A stretch of DNA of 64,000 bases from DASWJZ01 sp963739005. Lineage in GTDB: Bacteria > Pseudomonadota > Alphaproteobacteria > Rhizobiales > Afifellaceae. The stretch's first letter is position 1. Each line of letters begins with the position of its first letter. The stretch is taken from assembly GCA_963739005.1 (NCBI GenBank), contig CAVTYQ010000008.1, positions 62,001-126,000 on the forward strand. The letters run 5' to 3'. Shown piece after piece: positions 17,533 to 25,362 of this stretch. The position numbers and the translations under genes were made by a program. Below the pieces are notes generated by a model. The model was not told the DNA's origin. It was given only the letters and a program-made list of their open reading frames with translations, and did no database searches.

Positions 17533-17568
17533 TCCCCCCTCCCAACCCTCCCCCGCAAGGGGGGAGGG
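17533..17568. repeat. C/G-rich palindromic repeat, single arm
   Basis: A C-rich lead is followed by the hairpin CCCTCCCCC-gcaag-GGGGGAGGG (17546-17568). It belongs to the same family as copies near 21.8, 22.5, 23.1, 24.1, 24.7 and 25.5 kb. It lies 30 bp before the phoH start. Confidence 0.8.
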
Positions 17569-17597
17569 CTCGCGCGCTTCATCAAGGCCATCGCCTG

Positions 17598-18662
17598 ATG
17601 GCCCGCGGCGGGAGCGTTACGCGGGTCGACAAGCGTGGCGATGGGGGGCGCGTGGAAGGGCGCGGCGGGGACGATGCGCAGCAGATCGATCTCGTGTTCG
17701 AGAACAACCGGCTCGCTTCGGCTCTCTGCGGCGAATTCGATCAGAACCTCGCGCTGATCGAGCGGCGGCTCAAGGTCGACGCGCGGGCGCGCGGCAACAT
17801 GGTGACGCTCTCCGGCCCGCCGGCGCAGCTTGCTCTTGCACGGCGCGTTCTGGAAGCGCTCTACGACCGGCTGCTCGAAGGCTACGACGTTCTGCAAGGC
17901 GACGTCGAAGGCGCGATCCGCATGGCCGAGGCGGAGGAGGCGCAGCTGCCGCTGCCGACGCTCGACGGCCCCGGCCGCATGCAGCTCGCCAGGATCGCGA
18001 CGCGCAAGAAATCCGTCGTGGCGCGGACGCCGATGCAGGACGCCTATATCCGCGCCATGGACCGCTCCGAGCTCGTCTTCGGCATTGGCCCGGCCGGCAC
18101 GGGCAAGACCTATCTCGCCGTCGCCTTCGCCGCGGCGATGCTCGAGCACGGCGACGTTGAGCGCATCATCCTTTCGCGCCCCGCGGTCGAGGCGGGCGAG
18201 CGGCTCGGCTTCCTCCCCGGCGACATGAAGGAGAAGGTCGATCCCTATCTGCGGCCGCTCTACGACGCGCTCTACGAGATGATGCCGGCCGACCGCGTCG
18301 AGCGCGGCTTCGCTTCCGGCATCATCGAGGTGGCGCCGCTCGCTTTCATGCGCGGCAGAACGCTGACGCGGGCCGCGATCATTCTCGACGAGGCGCAGAA
18401 CGCCACGACGATGCAGATGAAGATGTTCCTCACCCGGCTCGGCGAGGATTCGAAGATGATCGTCACCGGCGACCCGACGCAGAGCGATCTTCGGCCGGGC
18501 GAAGTTTCGGGCCTCCATGAAGCGACGCGGATTCTCGACGGCGTCGACAGCGTGGCGATCGTGCGGTTCTCAGGCGTGGACGTGGTGCGCCATCCGCTCG
18601 TGCAGAGAATCGTCGATGCCTATGAGCGGGACGAAAGAGAAGAGACGGATTTGGGAGGATGA
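17598..18662 (+). CDS. phoH: PhoH-family ATPase
   Basis: About 354 residues. The P-loop is in GIGPAGTGKTYLAVAFA and the DEAQ-like Walker B in AIILDEAQNAT; VTGDPTQSDL is the sensor-type motif. The family is a predicted RNA/NTP-binding ATPase that lies next to ybeY in many bacteria, suggesting a role in RNA or ribosome metabolism. I chose the ATG at MARGGSVTR. The frame stays open upstream through the palindromic repeats, but that part has no PhoH similarity. Here ybeY is displaced about 6.7 kb downstream by accessory genes. Confidence 0.93.
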   Translation: MARGGSVTRVDKRGDGGRVEGRGGDDAQQIDLVFENNRLASALCGEFDQNLALIERRLKVDARARGNMVTLSGPPAQLALARRVLEALYDRLLEGYDVLQGDVEGAIRMAEAEEAQLPLPTLDGPGRMQLARIATRKKSVVARTPMQDAYIRAMDRSELVFGIGPAGTGKTYLAVAFAAAMLEHGDVERIILSRPAVEAGERLGFLPGDMKEKVDPYLRPLYDALYEMMPADRVERGFASGIIEVAPLAFMRGRTLTRAAIILDEAQNATTMQMKMFLTRLGEDSKMIVTGDPTQSDLRPGEVSGLHEATRILDGVDSVAIVRFSGVDVVRHPLVQRIVDAYERDEREETDLGG

Positions 18663-18686
18663 CGACGAGGGCGCCCTCCCTCTCCT

Positions 18687-18788
18687 GTCGTCATTGCCGG
18701 GCTTGACCCGGCAATCCATTCCGTGAGCGTCGAGCCCGTTAGCGGCCGTTGCGGAAGGGATGCCCGGATCAAGTCCGGGCATGACGAC
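18687..18788. repeat. Composite palindromic repeat with CCGG cores
   Basis: The left arm GTCGTCATTGCCGGGCTTGA...ATCCATTCCG is matched by an inverted right arm CGGAAGGGATGCCCGGATCA...ATGACGAC, with about 28 bp between. Each arm also contains its own hairpin. A second copy is at 32925-33026. This is the widespread alphaproteobacterial CATGCCCGGAC-type intergenic element (from memory). Confidence 0.8.
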
Positions 18789-18814
18789 ACTGGATAAGCC
18801 TTGGGAGGTGAATG

Positions 18815-19612
18815 ATGGCAAGACCCATCGCGCTGGTCACCGGCGCGTCGTCCGGCATCGGGCGCGTCTTCGCGAAGCGGCTGGCAGAGGACGGCTACGA
18901 TTTGGTGCTGACCGCGCGCCGCGAAGAGCGGCTGAAGGAGCTGGCGCGCGAGCTTGAGCAGGCGGGCGCCAAGGCCGAGATCGTCGTCGCCGATCTCGAC
19001 ACACGCGACGGCGTCGCCAAGGTGGAGAAGCGCGCCGGCGCGGGCGACATCGCGATGCTCGTCAACAACGCCGGCTACCAGACCTACATGCCCTTCGTGG
19101 AGCTCGATCCCGACGCCGCGGAGGCGCAGATCCACGCGATGGTGACGGCGGTCATCAGGCTTTGTCGCGCGGCGCTTCCCGCGATGCTCAAGAAAGGAAG
19201 AGGCGATATCGTCAACGTCTCCTCCACGCTCGCCTTCTCCGCCGGGATGACCGACGCGTTCCTGCCGAAGCGCGCGAACTACGCGGCGACGAAGGCCTTC
19301 GTGAACGCCTTCACCGAGATTCTCGCGGGCGAGGTTTCCGGCGCGGGCGTGCGCGTGCAGGCGCTCTGCCCGGGCGTGGTCAGGACCGAGTTCCACGATG
19401 TCGACGGCGAGCCGAAGCTTCGGCCGAAGATTCCGCTGCTTGAGCCGGAGGACGTGGTGCAGGCGTCGCTTGCGGCGCTGAAGCTCGGCGACGTGATCTG
19501 CCTGCCGGCGCTGTCGGATCGCAGTGTGGCGGAGCGGGAGATGCAGGGGCGAGCCGCGATGTTTCGGGCGGGCGTGAGCGGGGAGATGGCGGAGAGGTAC
19601 AGGGGGGTGTGA
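18815..19612 (+). CDS. Short-chain dehydrogenase/reductase
   Basis: About 265 residues, classical SDR. The NAD(P)-binding motif is TGASSGIG, the structural motif is NNAG, and the catalytic Ser and YxxxK are in VNVSSTLAF and NYAATKAF. The substrate is unknown. Two ATGs lie three bases apart; GGAGG at 18804-18808 gives better spacing to the second (18815). It stands just after a palindromic repeat and before the low-GC frameshifted gene. Confidence 0.9.
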   Translation: MARPIALVTGASSGIGRVFAKRLAEDGYDLVLTARREERLKELARELEQAGAKAEIVVADLDTRDGVAKVEKRAGAGDIAMLVNNAGYQTYMPFVELDPDAAEAQIHAMVTAVIRLCRAALPAMLKKGRGDIVNVSSTLAFSAGMTDAFLPKRANYAATKAFVNAFTEILAGEVSGAGVRVQALCPGVVRTEFHDVDGEPKLRPKIPLLEPEDVVQASLAALKLGDVICLPALSDRSVAEREMQGRAAMFRAGVSGEMAERYRGV

Positions 19613-19736
19613 AAAGGCATGACCGGGCGGAATGAAGCGTCCTTATCGAAGCAAGCGCCCGGATTGGATCAATCGAGCTTGGTAAGCATTGCTCGCAAAG
19701 ATTGAAGTTCCAAGCGCGCCGCTCGTAAAATGCTGA

Positions 19737-21186
19737 ATGCATATCAAGCAATTCTCTGAGATTTTCGGAATTCGGCTCGACCAGCCGCAGTTGGATTTTG
19801 TCGACATTACTCCCGCGTCGGACACCCCGCTCTTCATCGATCCCTTCGCGATATCGTTGAAGACCGATCAATGGTCAGAAGCTTGCCACCAACACATCAC
19901 ACACTTTTTCGATACCGCCCTAGAATACGTGAGGAAGGGAAACGCGGCTGAAGCTCAGGCACTGCTCAATGGGCTGAGCGAGCCCAACGAGACATGCTTG
20001 GGCCTATCTAAAGGCTCGCCCGCAGGTCGGGGCGTGAGCGGAAAGCAGGCTATAGATCTCTATCAGAGTCTGGCGGGCAGCCAAGCAGCGCGGACAGGTA
20101 TTTTGGAGGACTTGGCGGAGTGCGACCTGTTCGTTGAGGGAATCGGTCCCGACAAAATCTCAGACATCACAACAAACATCATCCGCCGCCTCCTGATTGA
20201 ATACACGCAGGCTCAATGCGAGCTTCATGGGATCACGTTAAAGGGTTCATATCCAACGGGACGGTTTTGGCACATCGATAGTCGCAGCTGGCGTTCGGGT
20301 TATGCACCAATGCCCGTCGTCGGCCAGAAGCGGCTTATATTGGTTCCGAAGTACTCGGTTCGGCGGAACTTGGCCCTCGATGCGCAAGAATACTCATCAC
20401 ATCTTGAATTTCATTCAGGCTGAAGAATTCGAACGCGGATCATCACTTGTTCGAGTGCTTAAGAGCGGTGAGCACCGCCCTCCACATAAGAAGGCCGTAC
20501 GCGAGAAGTTTCCTTTCTCAAAGGATTTCATCGCGCGGTTCTCGGAAGCCAACCCAAGAGTCCTCAAAGGCTACAGAGAACTCTACAGTAAGATAGAGGG
20601 CGCGCGCGGCACCTTGAAGAACGAAGACTTCGACGAGGAATTCGACGAGTCAGTTTTTGCGAAGGCGCTTATCGAGCAGCTGAGGAGCGTGCCGCCGGGG
20701 AGCGCTGCAGCCGATGAATTCCACTCGCTGATGGTCGGTACCCTAGAGTTCATTTTCTGGCCGAATCTGATCTACCCAAAGAAAGAAACTCCGATCCACC
20801 AGGGACGTAAGCAAATCGATGTGACATACACGAATGCGGCTAAAGCCGGGTTCTTCTATCGAGCGCATTCGGCGCACCAGATAGCGTCGATCATTGTGAT
20901 CGTGGAGTGCAAGAACTATTCGAGCGATCCCAACAATCCCGAAATTGATCAGCTCGCAGGTCAATTCGGTGTTAACAGAGGGAAGCTCGGTTTGCTGATC
21001 TATCGGGACGTTTCCGACTACGACCTTTTATGTGCGCGATGTCGCGATACGGCCTCAGATGGACGAGGTTTCATACTCCCGCTGGGCGATGAACAGATCG
21101 TTGAATTCCTGGACCTAATTTCGAGAGGCGCGAGACCTGCAATTGACCAAAGGCTTGAAGCGCTACTCGTTCGCCTCATAACTTGA
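19737..21186 (+). pseudogene. Frameshifted PD-(D/E)XK nuclease-like protein
   Basis: Two overlapping frames (19737-20423, then from about 20390 to 21186) read as one protein of about 482 residues if one base is removed near 20393-20402, where TCATCA occurs. The first part ends ...ALDAQEYSSH; the second continues ILNFIQAEEFERGS. The N-terminal half has SDITTNIIRRLLIEYTQ and LILVPKYSVRR, which I recall from uncharacterised bacterial proteins. The C-terminal half has a restriction-endonuclease-like pattern: RKQIDVTY, then VIVECKNYS (ExK), then DQLAGQFG. GC content is about 50 percent by eye, against about two thirds in neighbours, suggesting transfer. It may be a decaying defence-type nuclease or carry a sequencing error; function is inference. 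Confidence 0.6.
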
Positions 21187-21218
21187 CCGGCAACCTCGCC
21201 TCGGCGCTTCACGGACTC

Positions 21219-21602
21219 CTAGTGCCACGGCTCGCAGGCCCAGCCGTCGGAGTCGGCGTCGTTGCCGGACCAGTAGCCGGGCTGCCCTCGCCGCGCCGGA
21301 GCGAGCCCGACGAGGCGGGCGGTGTCGCAATTGTACGCGGCGGCGAGGTGGCGGAGCGTCATCGTGACCGACCACGGGCTCAAGATTTCGATCAGCGAAC
21401 AAAGAGCGACGAGCGCGAGCGCGATCAGCAATGCATCGACCGCGAGTCTTCTCGTCGTTCGACGCAGGCGGCGGAACGCAATCGCACGGTTGAGACGGCG
21501 CGAGATCGCGGCGAAGCCGCGTTTCAGCTTCGCGAGCTCCTTCTCGGGGTCGCGGTCCGGCTTTCCCTGAAAGATATGCCAGCCGTTCGGCAGCGCCTTC
21601 AT
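21219..21602 (-). CDS. Excalibur calcium-binding domain protein
   Basis: A 127-residue protein with a basic N-terminal region, one membrane segment (around VDALLIALALVALCSLIEIL) and a C-terminal Excalibur domain (YNCDTARLVGLAPARRGQPGY ending DADSDGWACE). The DxDxDG loop resembles an EF-hand calcium site. Such domains are usually outside the cytoplasmic membrane; the role is unknown. It is convergent with the frameshifted nuclease gene, 32 bp away. Confidence 0.72.
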   Translation of the reverse strand: MKALPNGWHIFQGKPDRDPEKELAKLKRGFAAISRRLNRAIAFRRLRRTTRRLAVDALLIALALVALCSLIEILSPWSVTMTLRHLAAAYNCDTARLVGLAPARRGQPGYWSGNDADSDGWACEPWH

Positions 21603-21660
21603 GGCGTGCGATCTTGCCGAGCGAGGGCTAAGAGGAGGTTACGGGCGGCGGCGAGGCTCC

Positions 21661-21793
21661 AACCTTCTCCCGAGACCGGGAGAAGGTGGCTGCGGAGCAG
21701 CCGGATGAGGGTTCAGGTCAGAGGCCAATCGCGACCACTAACCCTCATCCGTCGCCTTCGGCGACACCTTCTCCCAAGCTTGGGAGAAGGTTG
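21661..21793. repeat. Composite double palindrome (CCTTCTCCC / GGGAGAAGG type)
   Basis: Two units face each other. Unit 1 has the perfect hairpin CCTTCTCCCGagacCGGGAGAAGG (21663-21686), then GCTGCGGAGCAGC and CGGATGAGGG. Unit 2 is the reverse: CCCTCATCCG, GTCGCCttcGGCGAC and the hairpin CCTTCTCCCaagcttGGGAGAAGG (21767-21790). About 40 bp lie between. It occupies most of the 301-bp gap between the Excalibur gene and the AhpD-like gene. Confidence 0.8.
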
Positions 21794-21810
21794 GCGTTGT
21801 GGCCGGCATC

Positions 21811-21850
21811 TTTCCCCTCTCCCCAACCCTCTCCCGCAAGGGGAGAGGGG
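21811..21850. repeat. C/G-rich palindromic repeat, single arm
   Basis: TTTCCCCTCTCCCCAAC is followed by the hairpin CCCTCTCCC-gcaag-GGGAGAGGG (21827-21849). It is the same family as the copy at 17533-17568 and the two arms of the element inside ybeY, and adjoins the double palindrome. Confidence 0.8.
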
Positions 21851-21903
21851 GGCGCGTCGGTGCATGCTAATGTCGCCGTACGCCACACACGCCGAGGCTG
21901 CCA

Positions 21904-22500
21904 ATGCCCAAGCCGAAGACGAGCACGATATCGAAGCCGGCGATCAGCCGCTATCCGGTGCCGGCGCTGAAGAGCCTGCCGGCCGACATCCGCGCGCGGA
22001 TCGAGGCGGTCGCGGAGAAGGCGGGGTTCGTGCCGAACGTCTTCCTCGCGCTCGCGCATCGGCCGGACGAATTCCGCGCCTTCTTCGCCTATCACGACGC
22101 GCTGATGGAGAAGGAAAGCGGGCTCTCGAAGGCGGAGCGCGAGATGATCGTCGTCGCGACCTCGGCCGCCAACCAGTGCCAGTATTGCGTGATCGCGCAC
22201 GGGGCGATCCTGCGCATCCGCGCGAAGAATCCGCTCATCGCCGACCAGGTCGCGGTCAATTATCGGAAAGCCGACATCTCTTCGCGCCAGCGCGCGATGC
22301 TCGATTTCGCGCTGAAGGTGGCGGTGAAATCGCACGCGGTCGGCGACGCCGATATCGCGGCGCTGAAAGCGCACGGCTTCAGCGCCGAGGATTGTTGGGA
22401 CATCGCCGCGATCGCTGCGTTCTTCGCGATGTCGAACCGCATGGCGAATTTTCTCGCGATGCGCCCGAACGACGAGTTCTACACGATGGGAAGAGGGTAG
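21904..22500 (+). CDS. AhpD-like / peroxidase-related carboxymuconolactone decarboxylase-fold protein
   Basis: A 198-residue helical protein of the AhpD/CMD fold. The redox CxxC with nearby histidine is visible in NQCQYCVIAHG. Members act as alkylhydroperoxidase partners or related thiol enzymes; the precise substrate is unknown. GC-rich palindromic repeats lie on both sides. Neighbouring cupins and a DoxX protein hint at a small redox or detoxification grouping, but directions and gaps do not make it one operon. Confidence 0.85.
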   Translation: MPKPKTSTISKPAISRYPVPALKSLPADIRARIEAVAEKAGFVPNVFLALAHRPDEFRAFFAYHDALMEKESGLSKAEREMIVVATSAANQCQYCVIAHGAILRIRAKNPLIADQVAVNYRKADISSRQRAMLDFALKVAVKSHAVGDADIAALKAHGFSAEDCWDIAAIAAFFAMSNRMANFLAMRPNDEFYTMGRG

Positions 22501-22520
22501 AGGGCCGTCGCGGCCTTCAT

Positions 22521-22562
22521 CCTTCCCCTCTCCCCGGCCCTCCCCCGCAAGGTGGGAGGGAG
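22521..22562. repeat. C/G-rich palindromic repeat, single arm
   Basis: CTTCCCCTCTCCCCGG leads into the hairpin CCCTCCCCC-gcaag-GTGGGAGGG (22538-22560), with one mismatch in the stem. Same family as at 17.5 and 21.8 kb. Confidence 0.8.
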
Positions 22563-22647
22563 AGCGCGCTGCTCCGGCCTTCGCGGGCTGTTAACATCCG
22601 CCGGTGGTAATACACGCGCATCGTTCTCGAACCGAGGAGAGCTTCCC

Positions 22648-23088
22648 ATGCGAACCATGCTTCATCGCCGCACGCTGGTCGTCGCAGCGCTGGCGGGCGC
22701 CTGCGGTCTGACAATCGGTTTCGTCGGCGCGCGGGCGGCCTATCCGCCCGTCGACGTGCTGCTGAAGAGCGGCAAGACCATCATCGGGCAGGAGATCGCC
22801 TATCCGGCCGGCACGCCGGAGGTGACCGCGGCGATCGTCACGCTTCCGCCCGGCCAGGAGACGGGCTGGCACCGCCACGACGCGCCGGTCTTCGCCTACA
22901 TGCTCTCCGGCGAGCTGACGGTCGACTACGGCGCGGACGGCAAGCACGTCTATCACGCCGGCGACACCTTCCTCGAAGCGTTCAAGACCGAGCACAACGG
23001 CAAGACTACCGGCGCGGAGCCGTCGCGGGTGCTGGCGGTCTTCATGGGCGCGGAGGGCGTCGCGAACACGGTCGCGCGGGCGGAGTAA
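22648..23088 (+). CDS. Exported cupin-domain protein
   Basis: A 146-residue protein with a signal-type N-terminus (basic MRTMLHRRTL then a hydrophobic stretch ending around ARA) and one cupin barrel. Likely metal ligands are in GWHRHDAPVFAYMLSGEL and a later conserved YHAGDTFLEAF. The reaction is unknown. The ATG follows GAGGAGA. A palindromic repeat separates it from a second, unrelated-sequence cupin in the opposite orientation. Confidence 0.83.
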   Translation: MRTMLHRRTLVVAALAGACGLTIGFVGARAAYPPVDVLLKSGKTIIGQEIAYPAGTPEVTAAIVTLPPGQETGWHRHDAPVFAYMLSGELTVDYGADGKHVYHAGDTFLEAFKTEHNGKTTGAEPSRVLAVFMGAEGVANTVARAE

Positions 23089-23110
23089 TCGCGGCGGCGA
23101 GCGGCGCGCA

Positions 23111-23146
23111 ACCCCTCCCCTAGCCCCTCCCCGCAAGGGGGAGGGG
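23111..23146. repeat. C/G-rich palindromic repeat, single arm
   Basis: CCCCTCCCCTAG is followed by the hairpin CCCCTCCCC-gcaag-GGGGAGGGG (23124-23146). It sits between two convergent cupin genes and could also end transcription, although no T-run follows. Confidence 0.8.
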
Positions 23147-23161
23147 AACGCGTTGCGGCCG

Positions 23162-23560
23162 TCAGCTCTGTCCATATTCCGCGTCGGTGACCTTCTCCAG
23201 CCACTCGACGTGCTTGCCGTCGAGCGATTCCTGCATCGCGAGGTGGGTCATCGCGACGGTCGGCGAGGCGCCGTGCCAATGCTTTTCGCCGGGCGGAATC
23301 CAGACGACGTCGCCGGGGCGGATTTCTTCGATTGCGCCGCCGGCCTTCTGCGTCCGCCCGAGGCCGGCGAGGACGAAAAGCGTCTGCCCGAGCGGATGCG
23401 TGTGCCAGGCGGTGCGCGCGCCGGGCTCGAAGGTGACGACGCCGGCGCGAACGCGCGCGGGCGCCGGCGCCTCGATGACGGGGTCCTGCCTGACCGTGCC
23501 GGTGAAATAAGCCTCCGGCGGCTTGACCGAGGCGCGCGATCCGTTGCGCTTGATCTCCAT
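23162..23560 (-). CDS. Cytoplasmic cupin-domain protein
   Basis: A 132-residue single-domain cupin. Motif 1 is AWHTHPLGQTLFVLAGLGR and motif 2 is GDVVWIPPGEKHWHGA, with the expected His/Glu-type metal ligands. It resembles quercetinase-like or carboxymuconolactone-associated cupins, often next to redox genes. The ATG at MEIKRNGS is preceded by AAAGGAGAGG; the longer upstream frame is not supported. Confidence 0.85.
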   Translation of the reverse strand: MEIKRNGSRASVKPPEAYFTGTVRQDPVIEAPAPARVRAGVVTFEPGARTAWHTHPLGQTLFVLAGLGRTQKAGGAIEEIRPGDVVWIPPGEKHWHGASPTVAMTHLAMQESLDGKHVEWLEKVTDAEYGQS

Positions 23561-23703
23561 CGGGAATGCCTCTCCTTTGTTTTCCAAGGCACGCATCGTC
23601 GCGCCCGGCCGCGCCGGGGGCAATGCGGGGATGGCGCTTGTCGATTCTCGCGCGGCTCGTTCGTCGGAGGAATGAAAATCCCTCGCGCAAAGGAGCAGCG
23701 ACA

Positions 23704-24126
23704 ATGACCTCCGAAGCATCCGAGCCGATCTGGAAATCCCTTGCGGCGCTCGCCGGCCGCGTGATCTTCGCCGGCGTGTTCGCCATCGCCTGCATCTTCA
23801 AGTTCCTCGGCATGGGCGGAACGGCGGACTACATCGCCGCAGCGGGATTTCCCTTTCCGCTCTTCCTGGCGTGGGTCGCGGCGATCTTCGAGGTCGCGCT
23901 GATCCTCGGCTTCTTGAGCGGCGCGTTCTTCACCGAGACGGCGCTCCTCGCGGCGCTCTACGTGCTCTTCCTCGGCTTCACCTTCCACGGGCCGGCGCAC
24001 TGGGCGGGGAACCAGACGGAGTTCGGCTTCTTCGTCGACCATTTCACCTTCATCGCCGGCCTCTTCTTCGCGGCGGCGCACGGGCCGGGAAAATGGGCGA
24101 TGAAGATCGGATGGGTCGGGAGGTGA
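23704..24126 (+). CDS. DoxX family membrane protein
   Basis: A 140-residue protein with four predicted membrane helices (starting with VIFAGVFAIACIFKFLG) and the GPAHWAGNQ loop typical of a DoxX subgroup. DoxX-like proteins are linked to thiol and oxidative stress responses in other bacteria; the function here is not established. AAAGGAG precedes the ATG. It is divergent from the cytoplasmic cupin across a 143-bp gap. Confidence 0.82.
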   Translation: MTSEASEPIWKSLAALAGRVIFAGVFAIACIFKFLGMGGTADYIAAAGFPFPLFLAWVAAIFEVALILGFLSGAFFTETALLAALYVLFLGFTFHGPAHWAGNQTEFGFFVDHFTFIAGLFFAAAHGPGKWAMKIGWVGR

Positions 24127-24133
24127 TGCGAAG

Positions 24134-24156
24134 CCCCTCCCCGCAAGGGGGAGGGG
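24134..24156. repeat. C/G-rich palindromic repeat, single arm
   Basis: Perfect hairpin CCCCTCCCC-gcaag-GGGGAGGGG right after the DoxX stop codon, identical in core to the copy at 23124-23146. Confidence 0.8.
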
Positions 24157-24176
24157 AACCACGTCGGCGCTGCGCC

Positions 24177-24548
24177 TTACGCGTCGTAGGCGCAGCAGAT
24201 CAGGCGCACGAAGAGCGGCGCGCCGATCGCCGCGATCAGGATGTCGACCAGCCCGGCGCCGGCCGGGAACGCGCCAGTCGCGATCCAGACGACGATGATG
24301 CCGATGACGAAAAGCGCAACCATCAAAACGACGGTCGCCAGCCAGCAGCGCCTGATGCAGGCGAGATAGCGGTCGAAGCTCCACTCCTGATGCTCCTCGC
24401 CGGCGCCGCCGCGGCAGCAGCAGACGCAGACGGCAAGCACCGAGCCCAAGATCATCAGATAGAGGAGGTCGGCGCCGACGCGCCTGAACACCCACCACCA
24501 TAAAAGGCCGAAAACGACAGTGAAGACAAAACGGATCACATGGATCAT
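24177..24548 (-). CDS. Hypothetical cysteine-containing membrane protein
   Basis: A 123-residue protein not recognised by me. It has about four hydrophobic segments (VIRFVFTVVFGLLWWWVF; LLYLMILGSVLAVCVCCC; a pair around VVLMVALFVIGIIVVWI and ILIAAIGAPLFV) and a cluster of cysteines (CVCCC, CIRRC, CC). The ATG at MIHVIRFV directly precedes the first segment. It may be a real gene of unknown role; nothing in context defines its function. Confidence 0.55.
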   Translation of the reverse strand: MIHVIRFVFTVVFGLLWWWVFRRVGADLLYLMILGSVLAVCVCCCRGGAGEEHQEWSFDRYLACIRRCWLATVVLMVALFVIGIIVVWIATGAFPAGAGLVDILIAAIGAPLFVRLICCAYDA

Positions 24549-24670
24549 CGAGCGTTCCCCTTCGTCGGGGCGGAAGCGGCCTCTGACCGTCTTCTTAGAA
24601 CGTACGGGAGAGGAATCGGCTTCCACCCGGTTCTACTGAAGGTAGCTTACACGATTCGCGGGCTCCTGCG

Positions 24671-24776
24671 GGGCCCTTTCCCCCTTGCGGGGGAGAGAGG
24701 CAGAGGGGGAAGGACACTGCCGCGACCTTTCTTCTTTCCCCTCTCGCCTGCCCTCTCCCGCAAGGGAAGAGCGGGC
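24671..24776 (-). repeat. Double-hairpin palindromic element (relative of the ybeY insert)
   Basis: Two facing C/G-rich hairpins with CTTGCGG / CCGCAAG loops are separated by about 45 bp. Read on the minus strand, it aligns almost throughout with the element inside ybeY (25474-25580), including the shared spacer GAGAGGGGAAAGAAG and CGCGGCAG; by eye there are roughly a dozen differences over about 93 bases. It lies in a 369-bp gap between the cysteine-containing membrane protein and the next exported protein; the rest of that gap shows nothing I can assign. Confidence 0.85.
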
Positions 24777-24917
24777 TTTTCCCTAAACCGCAGATGAACA
24801 ACGGCTTCCGGAGCGGTTCAGCCGCGCGGTCCTAAGTTCCGCATGTCCTCAAGCGAAGAGGCGAAGGAAAAAAAGGCGGACGGGATCGTCGAAACAGAGA
24901 ACCGAATGGAGCCAACG

Positions 24918-25256
24918 ATGATCATGAAGACCACGCTTGCCGCCGCCGCCATCGCCACCGCGGTCGCCACGATGCCCGTCACCGCCGCCGACGCAGCGCC
25001 CCCGACGATCGACTTCTCGATCACGATCGGCACGCCGAACGGCTATTTCTCGTTCGGCAACGGCGGCGGCTTCTATCCGCAGCCGCAGTCGATGAGCTGC
25101 TGGGAAGCCAAGCATTACCTCGACGGCGAGTTCAAGCACGTCCACAAGATCGAGTGCAACGGCACCGTCTACACGTTCAAGGTCAAGAAGTTCAACATCG
25201 GCCCGTGGAAGACGCTGAAGATCAACAGCGACAACGGCACCTATTGGTTCGTGTGA
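24918..25256 (+). CDS. Small exported hypothetical protein
   Basis: About 112 residues. A signal peptide (MIMKTTLAAAAIATAVATMPVTAADA) precedes a mature part with two cysteines (SCWEAKHYL and IECNGTVYTF) that could form a disulfide. Function is not recognised. I preferred the ATG at 24918 because GGAG is placed six bases upstream; in-frame ATGs at 24843, 24906 and 24924 are alternatives. A hairpin terminator follows. Confidence 0.6.
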   Translation: MIMKTTLAAAAIATAVATMPVTAADAAPPTIDFSITIGTPNGYFSFGNGGGFYPQPQSMSCWEAKHYLDGEFKHVHKIECNGTVYTFKVKKFNIGPWKTLKINSDNGTYWFV

Positions 25257-25286
25257 TCCGCACGCGCCATGCCTCAATCACCGATC

Positions 25287-25320
25287 GGCCCGGGAGAGTC
25301 CTCTCCCGGGCCTCTTCGTT
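25287..25320 (+). terminator. Probable rho-independent terminator
   Basis: A perfect stem GGCCCGGGAGAG / CTCTCCCGGGCC with a 2-nt loop is followed by TCTTCGTTT. It is 30 bp past the stop of the small exported protein and upstream of ybeY. Confidence 0.65.
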
Positions 25321-25362
25321 TGGAGGCGCGCGCATCGCGGCCGCGCGTGCTATTTCGCGCGC

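Noticed and set aside
17283..17597. N-terminal extension of PhoH through the repeat region
   Set aside because: The frame is open, but the sequence is repeat-derived with no PhoH similarity, and a suitable ATG lies at 17598.
19613..21218. Integrase- or tRNA-bounded genomic island around the low-GC gene
   Set aside because: No integrase, transposase, tRNA or direct repeats were found on either side; it appears to be a single-gene islet.
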